Under the pieces are notes generated by a model. That model saw only the letters and a list, made by a program, of their open reading frames with translations, was not told where the DNA came from and ran no database searches. Positions 35,001 to 47,058 of a stretch of 64,000 nucleotides of DNA are shown here, one piece after another. Both the position numbers and the translations under genes were made by a program. The stretch's first letter is position 1. Each line of letters opens with the position of its first letter. The stretch comes from Umbelopsis ramanniana AG (Eukaryota; Mucoromycota; Umbelopsidomycetes; Umbelopsidales; Umbelopsidaceae), in NCBI RefSeq assembly GCF_025399195.1, contig NW_026252100.1, forward strand, positions 124,001 to 188,000, written 5' to 3'.

Positions 35001-36315
35001 GACCAGGCCCAAGTGTCTGGCGAGCATGACGGCTATAATTCAGAGGAAGAACTTGGTTCAAAACTAGAAGCAGAAGACAGCGAGTACGCAAGATTTGTTG
35101 CCGAATTTGGCTCAAGAGACTATACTGATGTAAGGCAAGAAATCAATGATGAATTGAGAGCGTTGGGTAAGGAGCAAAGACGTCAAAAGAGAGACATGGA
35201 TGAGTTGACTACACAAATGATTGAGGATGCTCAGGTATGTGTTTGAAAGCATGGTCAAGGCGACTGTGAAACATTCACTAAAGCTGAAGTACTTGTTCAG
35301 GAGTTGCTTCGATTGTTTGGTATACCCTACATTGTGTCACCCATGGAAGCCGAAGCACAATGCGCTGAACTCTTACAGCTTTCATTGGTGGATGGAGTTG
35401 TCACTGACGATTCGGATGTCTTTCTATTCGGCGCCAGTAAAGTTTACAAGAACGTATTTAATCAAGAAAAGTTTGTAGAATGTTACATGTCGAACGATGT
35501 TGAAAAAGAACTAAGCTTGGACAGGCAGCGATTGATCCAGCTGGCCTATTTGCTTGGAAGCGACTATACTACTGGGTTTGCAGGAATTGGTCAAGTTGCC
35601 GCCATGGAAATATTAAAGGAGTTTCAAGGCGATCCCGATGAACCGCCTCTCAAACCCTTACAGAGGTTTAAAGAATGGTGGGAGACTCCCATGCTACCCA
35701 AGGATGAAACGTCGGATTTCCGAAAGAAATTTGTAAGTGCCATCAAGGAATATACAATCAAACTCCATTTCTATTATTCCGCCATACTCACTTATATTTG
35801 CTTTGGTAGCGTAAGAGACACAGCGGTCTAGAAATTCCTGAAGACTTTCCGAATCCACACGTTAGAGAAGCATATATTAGTCCCCACGTCGATGCGTCCA
35901 CGCAAGAGTTTGAGTGGGGAATGCCGGATCTGGATGCTCTTCGACGTTTTCTTTACAGTATGCTTGGATGGGATGAGAAAAAGGTCGACGGCTTAGTTGT
36001 GCCGGTCATCAAAGAAATGAACAGTCGAAAGGTAAAGGGATATGAACGGTCAATCTTCATTTTACTACTGTGTTTCATACATTAACGTGTTTGTCTCCTT
36101 AGGCTGCGGCGCAGGCGTCCATTGGGCAGTTCTTTGATGTTACTATTGATAGACCTGTTCAGCAGCCGGTTCGCAAGCGAGCGTACAAAAGCAAAAGATT
36201 GCAAAAGGTTGTACAATCACTCAAAGAGCAAGATCAAGCGGCTAGTAAGAAAAGAGCAAAAAGTGGCGACGATAGTAAAGACACTGCCAATTCGCGCTCT
36301 ACCAAGCGTAGATAA
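32011..36315 (+). CDS. RAD2: XPG/Rad2 structure-specific endonuclease of nucleotide excision repair
   Basis: Cuts the 3' side of the repair bubble in nucleotide excision repair and works with TFIIH in the nucleus. The N region ([46 protein letters not shown]) and the internal I region ([43 protein letters not shown]) carry the metal-binding acids, separated by a long acidic spacer of about 600 residues as in the family. Typical XPG blocks are visible ([34 protein letters not shown]). The end has a PIP box QASIGQFF at 36112-36135 and a basic tail. Most introns keep phase, but intron 1 does not: the GTATTC donor at 32279 leaves phase 1 while the downstream exon needs phase 0. Either a rare splice form or a base error is possible. 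Confidence 0.95.
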
Positions 36316-36441
36316 AGCAGACCTTGTGTATATATTGTGTGAAAATAAAGTGGGGAAACGGTGAGGTAATACAATAACCTCACTCATTATGTACAAAAAC
36401 CATATGATAGTCATTATAAGTGTATACGGGTAAGAGAATGA

Positions 36442-39400
36442 TTAACGGTCCTCGCTAGCAAAGGGAGCTGATGCGGGTGGGCCAAAGATGCTGTTTTTGA
36501 ACTTGTCGATATAATGATTAAAGTAATTACTAACAATCAGCATGGTAGTGGCTGATCTTTGGGATTTGTGCATTTTGGTCTCCAGCAGTTCAACTTTGCT
36601 GTAAAAATTAGTGACATTTTCCTCCACGTCTTTCAGCTTGTCGTTAATAACATTCATTTCGTAGAGCAACTTTGCGCTGCCGTCCTCAAGACCTTTTACA
36701 GTACTTTCCATTCGCGCTTCCTCCTCCAATATCTCATTAGCAGCTGCTTCTGTTTCCTATATGTTTATTAAAAGGTTGAGTCTATAGCCGTGTCGCTTTT
36801 CCCATCCTACTGTGATGAATAACCCACCTCAAACATCTGCTTTCTGTGAAGCCATGTCGCCTTTAATCTGCGGGCTTGCTCTTGATACATTTGTGACGTA
36901 TGCTGTGATATCTATGCAGTCAGTATTAGGAAGCATAAATGGTTTGAAAAACAAAAATCTACTGACCTCTAGCTCTGTGACAGCGGCAGTCAATTCAGCT
37001 TGCTGATCAAGCAGTTTGTCATACAAAATATAGGTCTTTACATCCATTGTCGCGTATTTTCTGTAATACCATTGCAAAACCAGTTAATGTGAGTTGAGTA
37101 ATGTGCTAAAAGGTGAAACATTAGGGAAAAGCATACATTACCTTGGAATCTGGGTTAACATCGGTACGGAAGTGAAAGAATGGGCGCGTTGGAAAAGCAA
37201 AGAATGCTTTTTGTTGTAAACATCAACATCATCTGTATCTGAGAACACAATGGCATGTCCTTCATCCGCATCGTTGTGTAGTGAATCATCCATTGGCTGC
37301 GAAGATACCGCCATAGGTAGCATACTATCAGATACGGATCGTAGCATTCTGGGTCGGGATTCCGCTGCAATTACTTTGACAGCCGGTGTCTCCGCTTGGT
37401 GGGGTACAGCATCGTGGAATTCCTCGCTCGGCGTCATTGGGGAATCATCGTCTGCCGTTTTCAATCCTGTCAACTTGCTGCTAATATTAGAGGTTTCCGT
37501 TCCAACTCTTGATAACTTCTTATTAAACGCAGAAGGAAGATCTAAGTGGGCAAAAGAAAGGTCAAAAACGTTCAAAGAAACGGTTGGAGCTCGCATGTAA
37601 GAGATCTACCTTTATCCAAGAGCTCTAAAGAAGGCCGCGCACTGTCTCTCTCCGAGTCTGACGCCGAACTTTGCAAACATATTAATATTACATACAACTT
37701 TGCGAAACAGCAATGAAATTGAAGGCAATACGGACTCATCATTCTCAAAACCAATTCCGGGTGACTGTGGAGGTGATCGTAATCTAGATTTGTCTTCAAG
37801 TGGAGCAGACGGAGAGCCTTGAGGGGATATGGACAAATCGGAAGTCGTTGGAAATTTCTGCAAGGCTTCTCTAGAGCTAGCGCCACCCGGATGAAATGTT
37901 CGAGATTTACCACTTCCTCTGCGAGTCCTCTCTTCAGACGGTAGCCCTGGAGCCCAGCCGATATTGTCGTTCATAGAGTAATTATACCAGGTACTTTTAT
38001 TAGAGTTGTGCCTATCGAACCTGTTGCGAGGATCATGCGCTGCCATCCTTGTGAAAGAACCAGCTACCTTGGATATCATCCCAGCAGCTACCTCGCTTGT
38101 TTTGGTCTTCATTGATTGTAAGCATAATTGATTACACACTATATGATAATGTACAGATGACTGCTTACCGTTCTCGCCGATACACCCCGAAGAAGAGACT
38201 TGCTTCCTTGAATCCAATCAACAGGAAAATCGACATCATAGTTGTTGCTTCCCTTCAATCTTGGCCTCCAAATTACGCGAAGACTATCGATGGTGGCATG
38301 CCTCGAGAATATATCTGGATCCGAGGTTTCACTAACCAAGGGTGAATTGCCCATGCCTAATTTTGAACATTAGCATGTGTCCATTATCAATAAGATACAT
38401 ATGATGTAGCAAACTAGTTACCAGAAATATCATCCAGCTTTGATTTTATGGCCTTCCTGACTTTTAAAGGTCCCAGGGTGTACTGATCCAGTTTTTCCAA
38501 TGTGGGAAGGTCAATTGCCCCTGTCCGTAGTAGACCCTTGGAACGCTGTAAGTATGTGAAAAACGTGGGTCAGCGTATGAAGAAAACCCCATGAATATCC
38601 AGTCAATGTTATGCATGGCATTCTACCTGAAAATTAGCGATGTTGTAGGAAAATGTCTCGTGGTCCGTAAAAGGATCTTTAACCGTCTGAGAGAGATATT
38701 TGTAAAGAAAAATCAGCTCGTTGTTCTTTGATTTAACACAATTTTTTGATTGTTCTTACAGTAAATCCTAGGTTGTAGAGCTTTTGGCGACACATTATGA
38801 GTTTGGTGATTAGAGCTGTGAGTAAGTGTGGCTCCATCCAAGCTTCGCGGATCTAATTTCGGAAAGGTAAGGTGAGAACAAGGCGACGTATCGAAGCAAC
38901 GGTAACAATACTACCTCTTGTATATCTGCTGGATTATATTCCCTGTAAAAGCTTCCAAATGCCTTCATTGTTTCATTACACAGCAGCCCGTCTATATACT
39001 CTTTCTTCAGTAGGTGAAATAGGAATAATGCAGTCTGAGCAACCGTCACCAAATTGATCACCGCATCGTCAAACGGTACGACGTCTGAAATTCGGTAAAG
39101 GGATCTAAACTTGTCCTGCGACGCTTGACTGTTATGTTCAAATGTTAGGTTGAGGAACAGGTCGTAGCGGTCTTTATACTTCGTTAAACTCACTTTGCAT
39201 GGTTCAGATTGAGAGCACTACGTCCTGTGCAATTGCATTTTCGTAGATTGATGTTGACATACACTTGCTTTATACATGCTTCGTAGTCACCATCCGGTAT
39301 AAGTACCATGTCCATATCGTATTCGCTAGGATCTGTTAACATGATTTCACCAAGTCGAGTCTAAAGATCAATAGAAACATGGTTACACTGCTGTCAAGCG

Positions 39401-39864
39401 GATGTGGATCAACTTGATTTCAGTATCAGCTTACAGATTTTGGTTTTAGAGAACTGTCGTTCCTGAATATCTCTAGATGCGAGCGCAGCTCTGCATTGGG
39501 ATTCTGTAGATCGGCGCTGGTGATCGCAATAACGCAGACTTTGATCTAAACGAATTCAGTCATCAGTATCATCAATGTTAGACTATGTGCCAGGGAAGTC
39601 CGACATACCCTATGCGAGGGATCTCCAGTAAACACCTTGATGGCATTAGAGGTGACATTTCGGTCGCATATCCTGTGAATGAGTTGATAAGCAGGTTGGT
39701 GAGATTCAAAATTCTATTACTGAAAAAGCTTACCATTGTTCAACAACATATAACTGGTATCCCTCTAGCCACTCTTCTTCAGCGACAATACCAAGACCAC
39801 AGCTATGAGCCAAGTTCAGGACAGCCCGCCGCTCGACAAATACGTGCTGCTTGGTGTCATTCAT
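36442..39864 (-). CDS. STB6-like N-terminal domain protein with C-terminal coiled coil
   Basis: Related to yeast Stb2/Stb6, which bind the Sin3 corepressor; the role in this lineage is not established. The start at 39864 opens MNDTKQHVFVERRAVLNLAH, and EEEWLEGYQLYVVEQW is the hallmark of the STB6-like N-terminus. The next exons continue with ICDRNVTSNAIKVFTGDPSH and a charged helical region (39190-38800), then a segment FDDAVINLVTVAQTALFLFH. The centre is disordered and Ser/Pro/Arg-rich (38200-37140). The last exons form a coiled coil (YILYDKLLDQQAELTAAVTE, then STVKGLEDGSAKLLYEMNVI) ending KNSIFGPPASAPFASEDR. Around a dozen short introns. It shares a 147-bp promoter with SRP102. Confidence 0.8.
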
Positions 39865-40011
39865 GCAAGCTGTGCAACTTCTGGGGATTCGAGGATGGGT
39901 GAATAACTCCGACTTTGTTAAGAATCAGGTCGGTCCAGCCAGCCAGCCAGCGATTTTCAAAGCCCTTCAAACATCCCAAAACTCTGATCTACGCTTTTAT
40001 ATCAGATCCCA
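39865..40011. promoter_or_regulatory. Compact bidirectional promoter of STB6-like and SRP102 genes
   Basis: Start codons of two divergent genes are 147 bp apart. The spacer includes a CAGCCAGCCAGCCAGC stretch near 39936-39951. Whether this short repeat has a role is not known. Confidence 0.45.
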
Positions 40012-41116
40012 ATGGCATTGTTCGATAATCCACTGGCTTTAATAGCTTTGGTGGTCCTTGTTCTCGCCATCATAGCAATAGGTAGATGGAAATCATTATG
40101 GCTCTTACGGTAAACTGATCTTACGAAACAGCAACTAATCCTCAACACTCTCTCAAGGCTTGATTTTCATTGTTCAGAAGAAAGCAAATAACAATACATA
40201 CTTAATTCTTGGAGCAACAGATGCCGGAAAGACTGCTCTATTTACTAGAGTAAGTTATAACGCTCTATTGGAATATTAAACACGTTTACTTTTACTTATG
40301 ACTACCACGTTTTCTCGATTTAGCTTCGATATAACAAGAAGTCGCCAACCATCACGTCTATGAAGGAAAACGAAGCCACTATCCAACTTGTAGATGATAG
40401 CGTATGAAAATTGTCATTTATTTTATTTGTAAATGTCAACACAATGGTCTGAACTATCTATGTTTCAGGGAGCTGCAATCACCAAACAACCAATTCAACT
40501 CGTTGATGTCCCCGGGCATGAGCGCTTGCGTTTCCGATACGCAGACTTTATGCCCATCGCCCGTGGTGTTATCTTTGTTGTCGACAGCACAACTGTTGGA
40601 CGATCCGCTCGTACCACTGCCGAGTAAGTCATATATATGACCTTATTTTCAGTATTTGACGGCCGTGATCACTGACTTTGTCATCAGATACTTGTACGAT
40701 GTCTTGGCCAACCAACACACTACCAAGTCTCGAATCCCAATAATAATCGCTTGTAACAAGACTGATTTATTTACCGCTTTGCCTACTAGCAAAATTCAGA
40801 CTTTGTTGGAGGCAGAAATGTAAGTTGAGGAGATAGGGCTGTGGATAACCAATTGGATGGTCAGAATATTGACCAATAGCGCATATGGACGACCATAATT
40901 AACGATCTATTTCTCACTAGTAACCGACTGAGAGCAACTAGAAGTGCCGCTGTTGAGCAGCAAGAGTCATCCGGAGACGCTATAGCTGACTATTTGGGGT
41001 ATGAGGGTCAAGACTTCAAGTTTGAACATTTGGAAAACGATGTCACCTTGATCGGATGCTCTGTTGAAAATGGAGATCTCAACAGCATAACTGAGTGGAT
41101 TGCAGATTTGTCGTAA
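40012..41116 (+). CDS. SRP102: Signal recognition particle receptor subunit beta
   Basis: Membrane GTPase that anchors the SRP receptor alpha subunit to the endoplasmic reticulum for co-translational targeting. The start at 40012 gives MALFDNPLALIALVVLVLAI and IAIGLIFIVQ, a single N-terminal membrane anchor. The P-loop is GATDAGKTALF, switch II is LVDVPGHERLR, and the guanine-specificity motif reads IACNKTDL; the last block VTLIGCSVENGD matches the family. About 250 residues. Exons near 40173-40250, 40323-40401, 40470-40623, 40689-40820 and 40921-41116 keep phase. Confidence 0.95.
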
Positions 41117-41326
41117 GGCAAGATGCCTTACGTAGATTATCCAAAATTTTATGATTGTAAATTACTTGTAGACGTATCGTATCATCACACTGTGATATAT
41201 CGCCATAGTCTAGAGACAAAAGCAACATTTAGCAATACTGGCTTTAAACAAAAAACCAAACACACACACAAGAAGACAAACAATAAAAACATAATGATAA
41301 CAAAACACCTCTCACATGTTCAACCT

Positions 41327-43576
41327 TTATTTCACAACACGAACGATGTATCGAGATACAGTGGCGGCAATCATGCTCATGCAACCACCAAAAGCAAGAA
41401 CATAAGTGATTCCACTTTTTGCTGGGTGCGCGGGATCTTCAGGAGCCACGGAGCCGACGACGACGAAGATGACTGCAGCGATGATAGCAACTGCAAATTG
41501 GGGGAATACTATATACATGTTGTGAACTCCAAGAATAAGTCCGGCATCAAATTCTTCTTGGTTCTGCTCTTCATCTGCTTCTTTTGGTAAAGGAGACGAA
41601 GGGGCAGCGGCATCAGTAACGGCTCCATAATTAGCTGGAGTAATGGATTTTTTCTTTCGCTCATCTTCATAACTGACGTATTCTCCCACAAGTGAAAATG
41701 GAATCCACAAAACTATAGCCCAAGGAATACCCATGGTTGTGAGTACTATTGTTGCCCCAGTGACGGTTTCAACGTAAAAGGAAGACAAAAGCGCGATGGC
41801 AGATACGATATGGCCGAAGGTGTAAATGTTCTTTAAAGAGAATATGGAGTGCTTGGACACACCATCTTTGGTAACCAACATGGGCAGAACGACGCCGGCA
41901 ACCACAGAAGTGATAGCGTAACAAAGCATCGCAAATGATCCGGCACGGGTACCTCTAGCCCATTCGTCAGGATTACTGCCATCAGTGGGATGGGTTTGGA
42001 AATAAATTTCAGAAACCCATTCGGTGCTGGTTGAGAGAAAAGTTGAGTCGCATCAGTATGCAGTGTATATTGATGGTGATTTTTGGAGTCAGTTATATAC
42101 AACTGAAAGACTCTGACATACCTGTAAAACAAGAAGGGGAACCAGCCCATCCAGGCAAAGAATTGTGTATTGCACAATGTCTGGATGGGTCGTGGGAGGA
42201 ATCGGAAAGCCTTCCAGATGTATGCGAATGTATGATACCATGGTCTATGCGTGAGAGTTAGTAATTTTGTCCGCCATAATGGATTATCATCACATCTACT
42301 TACTGATCCACATCTTCAGGAGATGGTTCCTGGACTTGTTCTTTCGTTGTTAGACTGGTAATTGTTAAAGTGGTGATGAAAACAATGATGGCCACCACGC
42401 AAAACACCTTGACTTGAGTATCACCAAAGAAGGGGAGGATATGGACGAGATCCATGAATCCAGTAAAGTGACCAATGACGGTAGCGGTATTGCTGAGCCG
42501 GGCAGACCATGCATTTACTCTGTCTTGCTGCCAGAGAGGAGGGATGTCCAAGATAAGGGCTCTGCAAATAGCTTGGACTGCGTTCAACGTAAAGTCCAAA
42601 AAGTAAAAGCTTGATACGCAAATGATAATAGCCCATTGCCGCCTCTGCAATGATAAAATTGGCTTGTTAGATTGGAGGATTTCGGATAGCGATTAAGTTA
42701 CTGCTTCCAACGAAAGTATAGTATTAAGTGAAAAGAAAATATCGCCGCTCTCTCCGTCTATTTAATATATGCCTTGGCAAGGAAGAGGTTGAGATATATA
42801 TATATAAAAATAGGGAAATTACTCACTGCAGCCTTTTGAGATTCGTCATCTTCGAATGTACCATTAGCTACGATCCAGTCTGCCATATCACGAGCATAGG
42901 CAACACCGAGCATAGACAAACAAGTCAAGATACCAGAAACGAAAATGTAAGGGCGTCGCTTTCCGAACCGTGAGGTACATTTATCACTGAAAGCACCAAT
43001 CAAAGGTTGGACTAACAAACCAGACAATGGACCAGCAAGCCAGACCAATGCCGTTAGTTCCTTGGATAGCTCTAAAGAAAGTAGGTATGGAGTGCCATAA
43101 CTGTTGAAGAATTTTTTGTTTAATTTCACGGCCACTGCATTTTTCGGGGCATAGCAGGAGGTCTTGATGACCAGGGGAAGAAAAATACTTACGAGAGTTC
43201 AACAGTCCCTAAAAGAATGAAATGGATGCGCATCGAATTAATATACCTTTCCAGGCTGGCCATACGGGTGAAGCGGATGCAATATCAGAAAACAAAAATC
43301 CAATAGCTTACATGTGAATTGAACACCAGCCATGCAAAGGGTCAATAACAGAATCTGAGCTAGAGAAAGACCTTTTTGATCATCAGGCTGTGCCCCCACT
43401 TCAGAAGTAGGTTCATCTTCTTTGATCCAGGGTACTGTTCCAGCATTGTAAACAGTGGCATCAAAACTTGATCTTCTTCGACGGTAGGAAGGTCTTGAGA
43501 ACGGGGGCTTGGAGCGGCCTTTGCTTGACGATGGCTGGCCTGGCAGAAGTGGCGCACTGTCAGAAGAGTGAGTCAT
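41327..43576 (-). CDS. Sucrose/alpha-glucoside-type MFS transporter (SLC45/GPH-like)
   Basis: Proton-coupled disaccharide or glucoside uptake across the plasma membrane, by similarity to Schizosaccharomyces Sut1 and plant sucrose carriers. After a cytosolic tail with Ser/Arg-rich sequence, the first helix contains LAQILLLTLCMAGVQFTWTV and SYGTPYLLSLELSKELTALV, a strong family signature. The GPH motif RFGKRRPYIFVSG sits between helices 2 and 3. Further helices follow at 42900 down to 41330, with a long loop (EDERKKKSITPANYGAVTDA). About 600 residues and 12 predicted helices. Several introns of 60-90 bp. Substrate is inferred only. STRE-like sequences lie about 330 bp upstream of the start. Confidence 0.9.
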
Positions 43577-44827
43577 CTTTGCGTAAAAGCGTTCAATGAG
43601 AAGGGAGGGTGGGATTACAGGAATTTTTCAATGGAGGGGTTTTTAAATGGCTATGAACGCTAGCTTTCCGTTCAATTCAGCGTGTCCTTGCTAGGATGGC
43701 TTCCCTATAAAAGGCATTTCCAGGGTTGTCAAGTAGGTGGTGTTGTTGTTGAGAGGGCAATTCAATGTACGTTCTGCTGGGTATATTCCCTGCCCTTGAG
43801 GGTCATTTGATACCCCAAAGACTGGCACAGTGGCAAGCGACGATATTTGGCCGAGGTCAAACAGTCAATTCCATTTGGCCACAGCATGCCTTCTCCGCGC
43901 GTCTATACCCCCCCTCAAAGAACAGAGGGGGTATGACCTGACGTCTCAAGGTACTTTTCTTTGCACGATATAGAATTTATTACTGTGACATAATCTATAT
44001 CCTGTCTATCCTGCCCTCCTGGCCACACCTCCTTGGATCTATTACGTATTTCAGGTGGGTTCTCCGTGTTTATTGAGTGAGTGGCATTATGATTAGTAGC
44101 ATAAAGTTTGTTCATTTTGTTCACAGCGGTAGAACACGGTTTTACTCACACTGGCAATAGACCATTACCATATGGGAAATTTCTGCGATCAGGGTCTGAT
44201 AGATTTTGTCCCACACTGCAACGGGCAATTTTTCACTCAATAAGCAACTACAGCCTTCCGAATATGCGTTTTCGAGCAAGTAAAGCAGGCTTATTGAAAA
44301 GTAAACAATATCGGACGGACGAGGTCTCTGGTATGACCAAGCCAAAAAGTATTTAGACTCTCCTTTCGTTTGCAGTCTGCACAGTTAACCGCTTTTATGG
44401 CGGAGAACTCCCCACCGTGCGATAATATTTTCATACTGTATCTGGGATTCATTTTTTCTCTTAAGCTTTCCTTCTATTCTCTCCGTAATACAGTGGAGTA
44501 AGCCAATTTGACGCTAAAGCTTAGATCCCAATATCATGATCGATAACTGTTAAAATTGAACTATACTTTTTTGAAAGTTTTTAAATGCACTGATTATAAG
44601 GATATTTGTGTATGGTATCACCAATAAAATATACAATGGCTATTTTTTCTTTATGGACGACCCGTTGTGTGAACCTCATTGCTGGATGTCACATGATGGG
44701 TGAAACCTTCGGAGATGTCTGCGCCGCCTCAAATTAGCCGTCTACCACATAAAATCCCAAAAAGACTGGCAAACAAGCTTTTTCCTTCCGATTTTCGCCT
44801 TTCAATGAGCTTGCGCTCTTCTTTGCA
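43577..44827. other. Divergent intergenic region
   Basis: The 1.25-kb spacer separates the sugar transporter and methyltransferase starts. It contains a GC-only hairpin (43905-43934) and otherwise A/T-rich sequence. No coding region or RNA gene can be supported. Confidence 0.5.
43905..43934. promoter_or_regulatory. Inverted repeat with CCCCT/AGGGG cores
   Basis: Left arm ATACCCCCCCTC and right arm GAGGGGGTAT face each other over an 8-base loop. CCCCT and AGGGG match the fungal stress-response element core, and similar C-rich sites bind glucose repressors of the Mig1/CreA type. It lies about 330 bp upstream of the sugar transporter start. A regulatory role is inference. Confidence 0.4.
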
Positions 44828-46479
44828 ATGACTGACATATCAACCCCAGTGGCCGTTAACCGTAAAACACAAAGCGCATCTACTTCTCCCGTCTTATCGA
44901 ACAATCGACGTCGTCAATCATGGCTTCGAGGAAATTCTTTCCTATCGTTGTTACCGGATTTTTCCAATTCAAAGAAGAAACGCCGTTCACAATCATTAGG
45001 CAACGTACGAGCTTCCATTGACGCTCCAAACCACATACACTATGTCAACAGCGACTTCGACCCCACTGCAGAGCAAATACCCGGCAGTGGCCGGAGACGA
45101 AGTAGTGATCGAAGCACCATATCCTCCATTTCATCTTTGTTCGCCAAAGTTGCTCGTAAGAAAAACCCTAGAAAAAATTCCATCAATTCAGCCTTCACTC
45201 CGGCTGCTATCCTAGCATCCGATCAAAAACCCTACATCCCGTATGTGAGCGCATTCGATGATCATGTCATAGGTCATCGATGTTCACAAAAACGAAATTC
45301 AACAAGCTCGTCTGCGACCGCCGTTGGTGAATATCAAGCCAATAAGACATCCCCTATTTCATTATCCCCACGCATCGCCTATGTTGAAGCACTTCAGCCT
45401 GACAAGAAGTTGGATCTCGACGAAATTCGAAACGATGCTTATCCTATCGAAAATGACGAAGTAGAAGTTGATCGATTGCAAGCAAAGAATGATCTAGTCA
45501 AACTTGCCTTCGATGGGTAAGTTGGGGGGGGGAGGGAAATTGAAGCTAATCAGTGGACATCTTCTGACTTTGAAATGTTTTATCATGCAGTGACTACTGC
45601 GCGCCACTAGATTTCAATGCTATAGAGTATCCACGCATTCTAGATATAGGTATGCATATATGCTCTTCCTATTGTCTATCTACTGTTTATATTAACAACC
45701 GTTTTCCATTCAGGATGTGGAGCTGGAAGCTGGTGTATTGATCTAGCTCAGCGATACCCCGACGCCACTGTTTTCGGTCTTGATTGTCAAGATATCTTTC
45801 CCGATCCAAAGAACATCCCACCAAACTGCCACTTGCTAGTTCATAATGTTCTTCATGGACTCAAGCAATACCCTGAAGGCTGGTTTGACTATGTACATTG
45901 TCGCTTCATGATGTTGGCCTTCTCACCTGAACAATACGTACAAGTCATGAGCGAATGCCTTCGAGTCACGAGGAAGCATGGGTATGTGGAAGTGATGGAA
46001 ATGGATTTACGGATATACGGAGATCCAACACCTGGGCCATTGACGCAACGCCTCAATGAGGAAGGTAAGCAAAAGTTTCTACCCATTGTCTGACATGAGT
46101 AACCACAAATTTACCTAACGTGTGAATTTTTTTTTTTTTTTTCTTTGTTTCAGTTATTCATGCTACCGAAGACTTGAGGTTAAGCCCAAGAGTAGCAAGA
46201 AACCTTCCAGGCCTTTTTCCAGATCAGTCGAAAGTATCCTCCGCCAACACTCGCTATCTCTCTATGCCTATTGGCATGTGGGGTGGTCGACTTGGTGTGT
46301 TGTTCAAGGAGGATCTGTTCATGTTCACTAAAAAATGCCAACCAGCTGTTGCGCAGGCTCGCAATATCCAGCAGCGTACAGAAGAAGAATTTCAGAACGA
46401 GATGGAGAGAGTGTCACGTGAAGTCGAGGTTTATAGGTGCTTTATGAATTTTCACGCGTATTGGGTCGAGAAGGCATGA
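44828..46479 (+). CDS. SAM-dependent methyltransferase, LaeA-like, with basic disordered N-terminus
   Basis: Class I methyltransferase of unknown substrate. Residues 1-230 are disordered, rich in Ser, Arg and Lys (KKKRRSQSLGNV, ARKKNPRKNS), possibly nuclear. The catalytic domain starts at GDYCAPLDFNAIEYPRI; the SAM-binding loop is DIGCGAGSWCIDLA with acidic residue in FGLDCQD. FDYVHCRFMMLAFSPEQYVQ and GYVEVMEMDLRIYGDPTPGP are typical of the fungal LaeA/UMTA group. Exons at 44828-45517, 45592-45650, 45714-46063 and 46155-46479 join in phase. A run of 16 T (46127-46142) forms the pyrimidine tract before the last exon. Relation to secondary metabolism is only a family-level guess. Confidence 0.87.
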
Positions 46480-47058
46480 TAACGTCAAACATTCCCGTCG
46501 CACCAACCGTTTGTTGAAACGTTTGTATATCATCTGACTCAACCGTACTATCCACCCTGTCTTTTTTTCTTATACCAATCTTTTTTGGTTGTATTTAATT
46601 CCGCTTACACACTCACTTCATGTGTATTTTTGTCATCCACCATATTAATTCTTGGTATGATTGTTGTACCTCCGTTTTCTCTAATCATTCTCTTTTTGTT
46701 CTTGCAAGTAATACCCATCCAGTTTTTTCCTTCTTCCCATCGTGCTGAAAACAGCATGTACATTATAATTATCAACATGGAGACATACGTTGTAAATATA
46801 AATCACTTTGAACTTTTTGTGTCATCATTTTCCAATGTCAACTTGAGATGAAATCAAAAACTTTAATAAGAAAGGGAATAGAGTAGGATGTAAGGTCAAT
46901 GGTAAGGAAAGTGTGATGATAAGAAAAAATGTTATGCTACAAGGGAATTATGCTTGCGAAAATGGAAAAGAAAAAAAAATGGTATCTGAAACCGGTAAAA
47001 CGATGGAAATGAATGTATGCCTAACATGATGGAAAATGCTAAAAAAAAAAAAAGGGAC
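46480..47058. other. Intergenic region between convergent genes
   Basis: The spacer of 579 bp carries the 3' ends of the methyltransferase and DHA1 transporter. It has a run of 13 A at 47041-47053 next to the transporter stop and a long A/T-rich stretch. No gene was seen. Confidence 0.5.

Noticed and set aside
44108-44356. 82-codon open frame between sugar carrier and methyltransferase
   Set aside because: No domain or conservation visible; chance frame in A/T-rich spacer.
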